DNA from: DIGJ01 sp041821315
GTDB lineage: Bacteria > Bacillota > Clostridia > Lachnospirales > Lachnospiraceae
Length of the DNA stretch: 64,000 nt
Assembly (NCBI GenBank): GCA_041821315.1
Contig: JBGUEO010000004.1
Coordinates: forward strand, 62,001 to 126,000
Direction of reading: 5' to 3'
Position 1 is the first letter of the stretch; each line of letters starts with the position of its first letter. Position numbers and translations under genes: made by a program. Of this stretch, positions 33,487-42,155 are shown in pieces. The notes under the pieces were generated by a model, which was not told where the DNA came from, did not search any database, and saw only the letters and a program-made list of their open reading frames with translations.

Positions 33487-35724
33487 TTATGCACGTAAGG
33501 TACGGATGGAGTTTACAATCGCAATCATTGCAACACCAACATCAGCAAAAATAGCGAGCCACATATTTGCGATGCCAAATACAAGTAATATCATAATGAG
33601 TAGTTTGACACCAAGAGAAAAGACAATATTTTCAGATACGATTTTTCTAGTAAAGCGGGCAATCGTAACAGCACGTTCCAATTGAGATGGTTCATCTGTC
33701 ATCAATACGATGTCAGCTGCCTGGATTGCTGCATCGGAACCTATGCCTCCCATTGCAACACCAATGTCTGCACGGGCAAGAACTGGAGCATCATTCACGC
33801 CGTCACCAACAAATAATACTTTTTGGTTTTTGTTTGTATTTGCAAGGAGAGACTCTATCTTATCTACCTTATCAGCGGGAAGAAGTTTTGAATAGTAGTT
33901 GTCTAAATTAAGTTCATTCGCAACATAGGAAGCAGTATCTTCGGTATCACCCGTTAGCATAATTGTTTTAATGCCCAATTTTTTTAGAGCAAGAATCGCG
34001 GCTTTACTGTCTTCTTTTATCTCATCTGCAATGAGAATGTATCCAGCATAAATACCATCAATTGATAGGAGCGTAAAAGTTCCATTTACATGATCAGGAA
34101 TTTGACAGGTAATGTTTGAAGCTTTAAGTAGTGATTGATTTCCCAAAAGAATATCTCTGCCTTGGTATTTGGCACGAATCCCATAACCGGCAATTTCTTC
34201 ATAATCTTTTAGTTCAGAGGCATTAAAATTTCCGTGATAAGCACTTACAATCGACCCTGCAATTGGGTGAGTGGAAAAATGTTCAACCGCTGCGGCATAT
34301 AAGAGTAAATCTTCTTTATGAAAGTTATGGAAAGGAACAACATCTGTGACACGGAAATTTCCTTTGGTTAGAGTTCCAGTTTTATCAAATACAGCACAAG
34401 TCACTTCAGTTAGTGCATCCAAATAGTTACTGCCTTTTACAATAATGCCATTTCTGGAAGCACATCCGATGCCGCCAAAAAATCCAAGTGGAACAGAGAT
34501 GACCAAAGCACAAGGACACGATACAACAAGAAATCCACAGGCCTTATAAATCCAGGGAGAAAAGTCAAAGCTGCCCGTTATGATAGGGGGAAGTAAGGCA
34601 AGTAACAAGGCCGTAATGACAACAATTGGGGTATAAATACGTGCAAATTTTGTAATAAAATTTTCCGTAGAAGATTTTCTTGCAGTTGCATTCTCAACGA
34701 GGTCTAAAATGCGGGCAACGGTTGAGTCTTTATATTCTTTTGTTACTTCAATATATAGGGTTCCTGATCCATTGATGCAGCCGCTCAAAATTTCTTCCTG
34801 TTCTGATATTTTTTGTGGTACTGATTCTCCTGTAAGTGATGAGGTATCAATAAAAGAAGAGCCTTCCCTTACAATTCCATCAAGAGGGATTCTTTCATTC
34901 GGCTTTACTAAAATAATATCACCAATGGATACTTCTTCAGGAACTACGTTTTTTATGTTATTTCCTATCATTACATTTGCATATTCCGCCTTGATATTCA
35001 TCGCATCTTTTAGATGTTTCCGTGATTTGTCAACTGCCATATCTTGAAGGTATTCTCCAATTTGATAAAAAATCATAACGGCAAGTGCTTCTGGATATTC
35101 ACCAATTAGAAGAGCGCCAATGGTTGCGATAGTCATTAAAAAGTTTTCATCAAAGAGTTCACCATGAATAATATTGCGAAGAGCTGTAAATAGAACTTCA
35201 TAGGAAAGTACAAGATAGCCAATCATTACACCAGCAAACAAAGGCAAGCCTTTTGGTAAAAAAAGGAGTGAGCCGTAACCAATAATAGATCCTATCACAA
35301 GAGGAAGTAATTTTGGAAGATTTAAATGCATTCTGAAAGAGCGCTTGATTCGTGTATTTGTATGATGATGAGAATCTTCATGTCCATGAACAGTGCAACA
35401 ATCGTTTGCATTACCTGAATGAGTACAACAACTTTCATTTTCGTGCGCATTTGTAGTATGTGTAGGAAGGTCTGATTCATTTGCAGCGTTTTTATAAGTA
35501 TTCCAGGATATAAGGGAAACGTCTTTTTCGATGCCAGTAACAATTGGAGTAATAATAGCGAGCAAATCGTCTTGCGCCAAATCTTTAGTGGTATTTATAT
35601 TTAATTTTTTATTTACAAAATCGATTCCTGCATCTGCTATGATTGCTTGTTTCTTTAGCTTTGTTTCTATTTTTGCAGCACAATTTGCACATCCGAGGTT
35701 CGTTAAATAATAGTTATGTTCCAT
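33487..35724 (-). CDS. zntA: Zinc/cadmium/lead-exporting P1B-type ATPase
   Basis: A 745-residue heavy-metal efflux pump (ZntA/CadA type). The N-terminal HMA domain has C12-A-N-C15. A His/Cys-rich linker follows at about 89-121, with paired Cys (CC) twice and clustered His, a likely metal sensor or buffer. The transport motif is SCPCALV, phosphorylation DKTGTLTKG, HP motif FSTHPIAG, and hinge VGDGVNDAPVLARADIGVAMG. The LK residues near the C-terminus ('FSLGVKLLIMILLVFG') and the Asp ('IFADVGVAM') mark the Zn2+/Cd2+/Pb2+ class. It lies 13 bp after the CadC-type repressor gene in one operon; AAGGAAA precedes the ATG. Confidence 0.93.
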   Translation of the reverse strand: MEHNYYLTNLGCANCAAKIETKLKKQAIIADAGIDFVNKKLNINTTKDLAQDDLLAIITPIVTGIEKDVSLISWNTYKNAANESDLPTHTTNAHENESCCTHSGNANDCCTVHGHEDSHHHTNTRIKRSFRMHLNLPKLLPLVIGSIIGYGSLLFLPKGLPLFAGVMIGYLVLSYEVLFTALRNIIHGELFDENFLMTIATIGALLIGEYPEALAVMIFYQIGEYLQDMAVDKSRKHLKDAMNIKAEYANVMIGNNIKNVVPEEVSIGDIILVKPNERIPLDGIVREGSSFIDTSSLTGESVPQKISEQEEILSGCINGSGTLYIEVTKEYKDSTVARILDLVENATARKSSTENFITKFARIYTPIVVITALLLALLPPIITGSFDFSPWIYKACGFLVVSCPCALVISVPLGFFGGIGCASRNGIIVKGSNYLDALTEVTCAVFDKTGTLTKGNFRVTDVVPFHNFHKEDLLLYAAAVEHFSTHPIAGSIVSAYHGNFNASELKDYEEIAGYGIRAKYQGRDILLGNQSLLKASNITCQIPDHVNGTFTLLSIDGIYAGYILIADEIKEDSKAAILALKKLGIKTIMLTGDTEDTASYVANELNLDNYYSKLLPADKVDKIESLLANTNKNQKVLFVGDGVNDAPVLARADIGVAMGGIGSDAAIQAADIVLMTDEPSQLERAVTIARFTRKIVSENIVFSLGVKLLIMILLVFGIANMWLAIFADVGVAMIAIVNSIRTLRA

Positions 35725-35737
35725 AGATATTTCCTTT

Positions 35738-36097
35738 CTATTCGGTCACATGTGATAAGCCTTGGTCAAAAATATGCTTTACATGATCATCTGCTAAAGC
35801 GTAGTATACGACTTTTCCGGCCTTTCTGTTACGAATGAGTTTTGCAGATTTTAAAACTCTTAATTGATGTGAAATGGCAGATTGTGTCATATTGAGAAGC
35901 GAAGCAATATCACACACACACATTTCGCTTTCAAATAAAGCACATAAAATTTTTACTCTAGTAGTATCTCCAAAAACTTTAAATAGTTCAGCTAAATCGA
36001 AGAGTATTTCTTCATCAGGCATTTTATCTAATACAAAATCAACGGTTTCATGATGAATGGTAGTACAATCGCATAGTTCTACATGTTTTTGATCCAT
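35738..36097 (-). CDS. cadC: ArsR/SmtB-family metal-sensing repressor (CadC/SmtB-type)
   Basis: A 119-residue winged-helix repressor that leaves DNA when it binds metal. The helix-turn-helix is 'CDIASLLNMTQSAISHQLRV'. Two sensor sites are visible: the alpha-3N thiolate type (C9, C11 in the N-tail, C60 and C62 in 'EMCVCDIA') and the alpha-5 zinc site D103-x-H105-x10-H116-x2-E119, a complete SmtB match. It may thus sense both Cd/Pb and Zn, as CadC does. GGAGG precedes the ATG. First gene of the operon with the efflux ATPase; a long palindromic operator lies just upstream. Confidence 0.93.
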   Translation of the reverse strand: MDQKHVELCDCTTIHHETVDFVLDKMPDEEILFDLAELFKVFGDTTRVKILCALFESEMCVCDIASLLNMTQSAISHQLRVLKSAKLIRNRKAGKVVYYALADDHVKHIFDQGLSHVTE

Positions 36098-36114
36098 AGA
36101 ATTTCCTCCATTAA

Positions 36115-36150
36115 ATAGTATTATATGAACAACTGTTCATATAATACTAT
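36115..36150. promoter_or_regulatory. Operator of the cadC-zntA operon (perfect palindrome)
   Basis: Two perfect 17-bp arms, ATAGTATTATATGAACA (36115-36131) and its reverse complement (36134-36150), around AC. The core TGAACA-n2-TGTTCA fits the 12-2-12 ArsR/SmtB operator type. It lies between the -10 element and the cadC start on the minus strand. Confidence 0.85.
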
Positions 36151-36176
36151 AATACTTCTTTTTTTTGATTTGTCAA
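36149..36176 (-). promoter_or_regulatory. Promoter of the cadC-zntA operon
   Basis: On the minus strand, TTGACA (36176-36171), 16-base spacer, TATTAT (36154-36149). The -10 abuts the operator, so CadC binding would block transcription. The sequence from the -35 through the spacer is nearly repeated in the promoter at 36286 on the plus strand. Confidence 0.7.
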
Positions 36177-36285
36177 TAAATATTCTTCTTTTTTAAAAGA
36201 TTTTCTGATTATAAAAGGAAGATGCACTAGGAAGAGAGCGGATGTTGTAAAAATGCATAAAAATTAAATCAAAAAAACCTTGCTA

Positions 36286-36314
36286 TTGACAAATCAAACA
36301 AAAGATGATATGAT
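36286..36314 (+). promoter_or_regulatory. Promoter of a putative small RNA
   Basis: TTGACA (36286-36291), 17-base spacer, TATGAT (36309-36314), near-consensus on the plus strand, with no open reading frame following it before a strong terminator. Confidence 0.75.
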
Positions 36315-36320
36315 ATAGAA

Positions 36321-36451
36321 GATCGTTAGAGGTAAGAGGAGAAGCTGTATTTTTAACGTTGGGGAACGTGAGAGGGTAACTTAAAAAGAAATAGGATCAT
36401 TTGACGTGTATTGGAGAGTACACCTTCATTTGATCCTATTTCTTTTTCTTT
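36321..36451 (+). ncRNA. Putative orphan small RNA, about 130 nt
   Basis: Inferred from an isolated promoter (36286-36314) and an intrinsic terminator (36385-36451) with no plausible reading frame between. It contains a small hairpin ACGTT-GGGG-AACGT near 36356-36369 and purine-rich flanks (GAGGTAAGAGGAGAAG; GTGAGAGGGTAAC). I could not match it to a riboswitch class I know. The 379-base stretch 36098-36475 holds otherwise only the cadC control region. It could be a trans-acting sRNA, a remnant leader or an unknown RNA class. Confidence 0.5.
36385..36451. terminator. Strong terminator of the small RNA and of the convergent hydrolase gene
   Basis: 15-bp stem AAAGAAATAGGATCA (36385-36399) with TGATCCTATTTCTTT (36431-36445), inner GTGTA/TACAC pairing, and T-rich tracts on both sides. 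Confidence 0.85.
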
Positions 36452-36475
36452 GAATAAAAAAATATCGTTAAATGA

Positions 36476-37408
36476 TTAGGAAATATGTGTGTTAACAAAA
36501 TTAAGAACGTCTTGATAAACTTCTTCTTTACCTATTTCATTTAATAATTCGTGACGATAGTTGGGATATAGCTTATAAGAAAAATCCGATAATTGCTGCG
36601 CATTCAAACGCTCTGCGACTTCAAGAATACCCTTGCTATAGTTGCCAACTGGATCCATTGATCCACTAATTAAATAAATAGGAAGATTCTTTGGAACGAA
36701 GCGATACCATTCATTGGATGAAACAGAGCCAAGGAGCATCGATAAGTCATGGAAAGCAGAAGTTGTAAAAATAAACATACAATATTCATCTTTTAAATAG
36801 GTATCAACAATAGTTTCATCCGTGCTAAGCCAGTCTTTGGCAGTACGGACGGTTGCATATTTTTTGTTATAGGAGCCAAACATGAGATTATCCAAAAATT
36901 TGCTGCGATAACGGTCTCCTTTTAAAGTTTTTACCATAGAAATAAAAAATTTGCCAAGACCTAGAATTGGATTTGTACCTGCGGTTCCACAGATGATGGC
37001 TCCGTTCAGTAGATCAGGGTATTCAACAAGATAGGCTCTTGCAATAAAAGATCCCATACTATGACCAAAAAGAAAAATTGGCAAATTAGGATATTCTTTT
37101 TTGATACTACGTGTTAGGGTTGCTAAGTCCTTGGTAAGATAGGTCCAGCCATTCCTTGAAGCAAAGTATCCAAGATCTTCTTTGTTTGCTACACTGTTTT
37201 TATGTCCAATATGATCATTGCCGCAGACGAGTATTCCCTGAATTGTCATAAAATCAATAAAATGCTCATATCGCTCCACATATTCACACATTCCGTGCGA
37301 AATTTGTAAAATGGCTCTGGGTGAAGTTAGTGGTTTGTAAATAAAATAAGTAACTAGATTATGTCCATTGCTGCTTTTAAAGGTATGTACTTCTTTGGAA
37401 TAATTCAT
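36476..37408 (-). CDS. Alpha/beta hydrolase (lysophospholipase/monoglyceride lipase-like)
   Basis: A 310-residue serine hydrolase of the serine aminopeptidase S33/Hydrolase_4 type. The catalytic triad is visible: S117 in GHSMG, D252 in 'LISGSMDPVG' and H286 in 'LYPNYRHELLNE'. The oxyanion region is 'ILQISHGMCEYVERYEHF'. Family members hydrolyse monoacylglycerols or lysophospholipids in the cytoplasm. No signal peptide. A G-rich ribosome site (GGGGGG) precedes the ATG. Monocistronic and divergent from dtd. Confidence 0.9.
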   Translation of the reverse strand: MNYSKEVHTFKSSNGHNLVTYFIYKPLTSPRAILQISHGMCEYVERYEHFIDFMTIQGILVCGNDHIGHKNSVANKEDLGYFASRNGWTYLTKDLATLTRSIKKEYPNLPIFLFGHSMGSFIARAYLVEYPDLLNGAIICGTAGTNPILGLGKFFISMVKTLKGDRYRSKFLDNLMFGSYNKKYATVRTAKDWLSTDETIVDTYLKDEYCMFIFTTSAFHDLSMLLGSVSSNEWYRFVPKNLPIYLISGSMDPVGNYSKGILEVAERLNAQQLSDFSYKLYPNYRHELLNEIGKEEVYQDVLNFVNTHIS

Positions 37409-37530
37409 TGTTCAAAACCCCCCTATCGTTTTATTTAATCGTACTATCTGTGTTCAATTTTGTAAAGAGAATCTTAAGCAAGTCTTTGTGGAAATAGTAA
37501 AATATATTTTGTAGAAAAGAATAGGAATTC

Positions 37531-37559
37531 TTGTCCTTCTAACAAAAACATGATACGAT
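37531..37559 (+). promoter_or_regulatory. Probable promoter of dtd-corA
   Basis: TTGTCC (37531-37536), 17-base spacer, TACGAT (37554-37559), 34 bases before the dtd start. Confidence 0.5.
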
Positions 37560-37592
37560 AGAACAGATGAATTAGAAGGAGAGACTCCATTT

Positions 37593-38048
37593 ATGAAAGT
37601 AGTGATTCAAAGAGTAAAAACAGCAAACGTATGCATTGATGGAATGAAGGTTGGAGCAATCGAAACAGGATTATTATTGCTTTTAGGGATTGGAAAAGAT
37701 GACACAGAGGCGATTTTAGATAAATATATTGATAAAATAATAAAGCTTCGAATTTTTGAAGATGAAAATGGAAAGACAAATCGTTCACTAATGGATATTG
37801 GGGGAGAACTTTTGGTGGTTTCTCAATTTACCCTCTATGCCAATTGCCGAAAGGGAAATAGGCCAAGTTTTACCGAGGCTGCATCTTCATTTGAGGCAGA
37901 GCAGTTATATGAAAAATTTGTTCAAAAATGCAGAGAGCGTTTGGGACGGGTAGAGAGTGGAAAATTTGGTGCCAACATGCAAGTATCCTTGATTAATGAT
38001 GGTCCATTTACAATTGTATTAGATGACGCTGTGGTATTAAAAAATTAA
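37593..38048 (+). CDS. dtd: D-aminoacyl-tRNA deacylase
   Basis: Removes D-amino acids (and glycine from tRNA-Ala) mischarged on tRNA. The 151 residues are full length. The two signature motifs are present: 'VVSQFTLYANCRKGNRPSF' and 'SLINDGPFTIVLD', the latter with Phe where the chiral-proofreading NxGPxT motif usually has Val. The opening MKVVIQRVKTANVCIDG is typical. AGAAGGAGAG precedes the ATG. Probably co-transcribed with the transporter gene 22 bp downstream. Confidence 0.95.
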   Translation: MKVVIQRVKTANVCIDGMKVGAIETGLLLLLGIGKDDTEAILDKYIDKIIKLRIFEDENGKTNRSLMDIGGELLVVSQFTLYANCRKGNRPSFTEAASSFEAEQLYEKFVQKCRERLGRVESGKFGANMQVSLINDGPFTIVLDDAVVLKN

Positions 38049-38069
38049 ATTGCAAAGGAGGTCAATCAT

Positions 38070-39014
38070 ATGAAAAAAATTTATAAAACAGATAATGGAA
38101 TTCTTACGGAACGAAAAGAATTCACGCAGGATGTTTGGATTGATCTAAGTTCTCCTACAATGGATGAATTGATAGAAATTGCGGAATATTTTAATATTGA
38201 TATGAATGATTTGAGGGCAGCATTGGATGATGAAGAAAGTTCTCGTGTGCAGCTAGAGGATGGATATACATTGATATTAGAAGATATTCCGTTCGAAGAA
38301 ATAAGAAATGAGCAGCGAGCCTATACCACTATCCCACTTGGTATTCTTTTGGTAAAAGATGCAATTATTACGGTATGCTCGAATGAAACATTAATTTTAT
38401 CGAATTTTTATAATAATCGTGTGAAGGGTTTTAGTACGAAAAAACGAATGCGATTTGTCTATCAAATTCTTTTGCGTACAACAAATTTATACCAGGCATA
38501 TCTTCGTGTTATTGATAAGAAACGTAGCGAGATAGAGAAACGAGTTAGCAGCGAGACAACGGAAGACCAAGACTTAATAAACTTGCATGAACTAGAAACC
38601 AACCTGGTATATTTTGCAACATCTCTTAGTGCGAATAAACTAGTATTGGAACGATTAAATCGTTACGAGAGAATCAAACAATATCCAGAGGATAAGGAGT
38701 TGCTTGATGATGTCATGGTCGAGAATCGGCAGGCAATTGAAATGACAAATATTTATCGAGATATCATTCATGGGACTAGAGATCTTGTTTCTACAATTAT
38801 AAATAACCGATTAAACAATGTTATGAAATTTTTGACCTCCATAACGCTGGTTATGGCGATACCAACTATTATATCCGGAATATACGGTATGAATGTAAGT
38901 GAACGATGGATGCCGTTATCCAATACGCCTTATGGATTTCTTATAATATGTATTTTGATGGTGGTTGTATGTATTATGGCATTTTTTATATTAAAAAAAA
39001 GAAAGATGCTATAG
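38070..39014 (+). CDS. corA: CorA-family magnesium transporter
   Basis: A 314-residue pentameric Mg2+ channel. It has a large soluble N-terminal domain, a long stalk helix, then two membrane helices near the C-terminus with the YGMN selectivity motif ('IISGIYGMNVSERWMP') at the end of the first. The family can also move Co2+ or Ni2+. AGGAGG precedes the ATG. Regulation is usually by Mg2+ binding to the cytoplasmic domain. Confidence 0.94.
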   Translation: MKKIYKTDNGILTERKEFTQDVWIDLSSPTMDELIEIAEYFNIDMNDLRAALDDEESSRVQLEDGYTLILEDIPFEEIRNEQRAYTTIPLGILLVKDAIITVCSNETLILSNFYNNRVKGFSTKKRMRFVYQILLRTTNLYQAYLRVIDKKRSEIEKRVSSETTEDQDLINLHELETNLVYFATSLSANKLVLERLNRYERIKQYPEDKELLDDVMVENRQAIEMTNIYRDIIHGTRDLVSTIINNRLNNVMKFLTSITLVMAIPTIISGIYGMNVSERWMPLSNTPYGFLIICILMVVVCIMAFFILKKRKML

Positions 39015-39037
39015 ATTTTTAACATTTTGTCCGAAAT
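39012..39037 (+). promoter_or_regulatory. Possible sigma-D (flagellar) promoter
   Basis: TAGA (39012-39015), 14 bases, then TCCGAAAT (39030-39037), compared with TAAA and GCCGATAT for the SigD/FliA consensus: 6 of 8 in the -10. It lies about 40 bases before the operon that contains flagellin, which supports it. Confidence 0.35.
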
Positions 39038-39077
39038 AAATAGTAATATAAAACAATCATAGAAATGAGTGAAACGT

Positions 39078-42000
39078 ATGAATATTTCTAATCTTCAAGG
39101 AACAGACAAACAAGGAAGTCTGCTTGCAGCATCAAAAATCTCGGACGATAATACAACATGTAAATCACGAATGAGCGCTAACACATCACAAGTGGATGCA
39201 GTTATTGTGTCTTCAGGCGAAAAAGATACAAAATTAGATGGATATAAGGAACTTTTAGATAAAGCGGAGGAAACGACAAAGGAAGCGAAGCAAGAGAAAG
39301 AAGATGCATCATTAGAAGATGCCTCCAATACTATGACGAAAGAGGATTATGAGGATTTAAAAGAAGAAGGAATTTCATTTGAATCCTATGAAGCAGGTCA
39401 ACTTTCACGTGCGCTTGTACGAATAAAAGAAAATAAAGAAGTTCGGCAGGAAAATGTGGAAGAGTGCGTTGTGAATAAGGAAGAAATGGAAGATACCATA
39501 AAAAAGATAGCCATTGGAAATAAGACAAGTGATCCAATAGTCAAAAAATTTGCACAAAAATTGGTAGATATGAATATGCCGGTAACACAAGACAATATTC
39601 AAAGTCTTGTGAATGCGATGGGTATGACGGGAGCAATTACGAATCTAACAGAAGGAGCAAAAGCGTATTTAATTGATAATGCATTAGATCCGACCATTCA
39701 AAACATATATCATAGTCAGTATTCAGGAAGTGTAGAAATCCTTGCAAATAATGCAAACGAGAGTTTGGAGGAAAATGGCTTCGAGGCGATAGAAAATCAG
39801 GTAGAAGGAATTATAAAAGGAGTCGGGATTAATGTAACAAAGGCTTCTATGGACCAGGCGAAATGGTTGTTTGAGAACAACCTTCCAATTACCAAAGAAA
39901 GCTTAAATGCACTTTGGTCGCTTAATGATGTACAGGAAAATGCGAGTGAAGATGTAATATTAGATAAAATGGTTCGAGCAATGGGAAAAGGGTTAAAACC
40001 AGAGGAAGCAAATTTAGATGAATCGGCTGAAAAGAAAGTAAACCAAGCAATCAAAAAATTTGCAAGCCTTGCGGAAAATCTGGATGAAAATACAGAGATT
40101 GATTCTATTACGGCGAAACGACAGCTAGAAGAAATTAGACTAAAGCTTACAACAGAGGCAGGGCTAAAACTTCTTTCAAAGGGAATTACTCTTGATACAA
40201 CCGACCTTCAGAGTATTGTGGATGGATTAAAAGAAATGGAGAAGGATTATTACAAAGGGTTGTTTATGGAAACATCGGAATCTGCAACGAATGAAGAGAT
40301 TTCTTTATTACAAAATACGACGCAAACGGTCAATGAGCTAAAGATGGCGCCAAGTTATATTCTTGGGACAACCTTAAATCAACAAAAAGTTCAAACGCTT
40401 GAAACACTGCAAGATGCTTCAAAAAGCATGAAAATACAACTGGATAAGGCAAAAGAGACATATGATACACTAAAAACAACACCGCGAATGGACATGGGTG
40501 ATTCGCTACAAAAAGCGTTTCAAAATGTGCCAGACATATTGCGTGAGTTAGGAATGGAAGATAGTACTGCAAATAAAAGAGCCGTTCGAATTCTTTCCTA
40601 TAATCAAATGGATATAAGCGAAGCGTCTATTACGGAAGTAAAAGCGTATGACTCAAAAATAAACAACTTATTAAATGAGTTAAAGCCAGCAGTTACGGTT
40701 GAATTAATTAAGAAAGATATAAATCCTTTGAACGTAAGTGTAGAGGAATTGACAAAGGAGGTTTCTTCCATTCGAAATGAAATTGGTGTTTCAGATGAAG
40801 AAAAATACAGCGAATATTTATGGAAATTAGAGAAAAATAATGCAATTTCAGAGGAGGAAAAAAGTAGTTATATCGGAATTTATAGACTGTTCAATAATAT
40901 TGAGAAATCGGATGGGGCAGCAATCGGAGCAGTAATTAATAATGGAATGGATCTAACACTTAAGAATTTGCTGTCTGCGGTTCGAAGCAAAAAAGTTTCT
41001 GGACTCGATGTGGCGGTGGATGATTCTTTTGGTACGCTTTCTGATCTTAGTTTTTCAAAGCAAAGAATCTCAGATCAAATTGAGACATCTTTTTCTGATT
41101 CCAACGCATCGAAGCAGACGAATGTGCCGAAAAATGAAGCGGGCACAAAGCAAAATGAGGGGATAGAGCAAACACAAGTCGATTATTATCAAGAGGTGAT
41201 AGCAAGAATTATAGATGAAGTTTCACCAGAAAAGTTAAATGCGATTTTAAAAGAAGGTGTTAACGGTCTGATGGATATGACACTGGAAAAAATAGCGGAT
41301 ACATTCGAGCAAGCCATTGAAGACAATCAAGTAAATAAAGAATATGCTGCATATATAACCCAAAAGCTTCAAGAGATTGCAAAGACAAGTGATGAAGCAG
41401 TTCGTATTTTGGAAAATCATGGAATTGAACCAACCATTAAAAATATAATAGCTACGAATACTTTTTATACAAAAGGTAAGAGTTTCTTTAAGGATTTTAA
41501 TAAAAATGCCGATAATGAATATACAGATATGATTGCTGATTTTCCGGATGCGTTAGAGGATGCAAAAACCGTTCAGGATAAGTATGATCAGGTAGAAGCA
41601 AAGGTTAAAAATATTATCGAAGAGGAATATAAAAATCAAGTGGAGGATGAATCCAGCTCGAGAGTTGACGCACTTCGTATATTTTCGACTGGAATTGAAC
41701 TTGCTAAGAGGCTGAGTCGACAAGAAAGCTATCAAATTCCGATTACCACAGGTGAACTTGTAACGACTATGAATTTGGTTTTATTAAAAGGGACATTAGA
41801 TAGTGGGAAAATTACGTTAAGTATGGATAGTGAAGAATACGGCAAGCTAGAAGGAGAATTTAGTGTAAGGGGAACAATGATAAAAGGATTTATCTTATGT
41901 GATTCCAGGGACGGATTAGAGACTATGCAAACTGCGAAAACTCAAATGAATAAAGGGTTCGAAAATTTGGGGCTTGAAGTGAAACAACTGACATTTGGAT

Positions 42001-42155
42001 ATGATAAAAAAGCAGTAGAAGCTGCCAAAAGTCAGGGAACACAGAAAGAAGAGACATCGACCAACCTTTTATATCAGGTTGCAAAGGTTGCAGTGAAAGC
42101 AATAGCAGGCACGCTTAAGTATGAAAATAGAGAGGACACAGGTGATAAATCATGA
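39078..42155 (+). CDS. DUF6240-type flagellar protein, FliK-like C-terminus
   Basis: A 1025-residue soluble, mostly helical and repetitive protein. It matches my memory of the DUF6240 family of Lachnospiraceae. The body repeats a helical unit with phrases such as 'FAQKLVDMNMPVTQDNIQSL' and 'WLFENNLPITKESLNALWSL', and 'ENHGIEPTIKNIIATNTFYT'. Near the C-terminus (about 905-985) the stretch 'GKITLSMDSEEYGKLEGEFS' followed by a helix and 'NLGLEVKQLTFGYD' looks like the Flg_hook (FliK) fold. A hook-length or export-related role is inference from this and from context: the stop overlaps the flagellin start (ATGA). ATG 39078 is preferred over GTG 39069. Confidence 0.7.
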   Translation: MNISNLQGTDKQGSLLAASKISDDNTTCKSRMSANTSQVDAVIVSSGEKDTKLDGYKELLDKAEETTKEAKQEKEDASLEDASNTMTKEDYEDLKEEGISFESYEAGQLSRALVRIKENKEVRQENVEECVVNKEEMEDTIKKIAIGNKTSDPIVKKFAQKLVDMNMPVTQDNIQSLVNAMGMTGAITNLTEGAKAYLIDNALDPTIQNIYHSQYSGSVEILANNANESLEENGFEAIENQVEGIIKGVGINVTKASMDQAKWLFENNLPITKESLNALWSLNDVQENASEDVILDKMVRAMGKGLKPEEANLDESAEKKVNQAIKKFASLAENLDENTEIDSITAKRQLEEIRLKLTTEAGLKLLSKGITLDTTDLQSIVDGLKEMEKDYYKGLFMETSESATNEEISLLQNTTQTVNELKMAPSYILGTTLNQQKVQTLETLQDASKSMKIQLDKAKETYDTLKTTPRMDMGDSLQKAFQNVPDILRELGMEDSTANKRAVRILSYNQMDISEASITEVKAYDSKINNLLNELKPAVTVELIKKDINPLNVSVEELTKEVSSIRNEIGVSDEEKYSEYLWKLEKNNAISEEEKSSYIGIYRLFNNIEKSDGAAIGAVINNGMDLTLKNLLSAVRSKKVSGLDVAVDDSFGTLSDLSFSKQRISDQIETSFSDSNASKQTNVPKNEAGTKQNEGIEQTQVDYYQEVIARIIDEVSPEKLNAILKEGVNGLMDMTLEKIADTFEQAIEDNQVNKEYAAYITQKLQEIAKTSDEAVRILENHGIEPTIKNIIATNTFYTKGKSFFKDFNKNADNEYTDMIADFPDALEDAKTVQDKYDQVEAKVKNIIEEEYKNQVEDESSSRVDALRIFSTGIELAKRLSRQESYQIPITTGELVTTMNLVLLKGTLDSGKITLSMDSEEYGKLEGEFSVRGTMIKGFILCDSRDGLETMQTAKTQMNKGFENLGLEVKQLTFGYDKKAVEAAKSQGTQKEETSTNLLYQVAKVAVKAIAGTLKYENREDTGDKS

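Noticed and set aside
33395..33685. Plus-strand 96-codon frame after the S1-domain gene
   Set aside because: It spans the bidirectional terminator and runs antisense to the end of the metal ATPase gene.
36321..36451. Lysine, TPP, fluoride, Mn (yybP-ykoY), Ni/Co or T-box riboswitch in the orphan RNA
   Set aside because: None of the conserved cores of these classes can be found, and no gene on the same strand follows the terminator.
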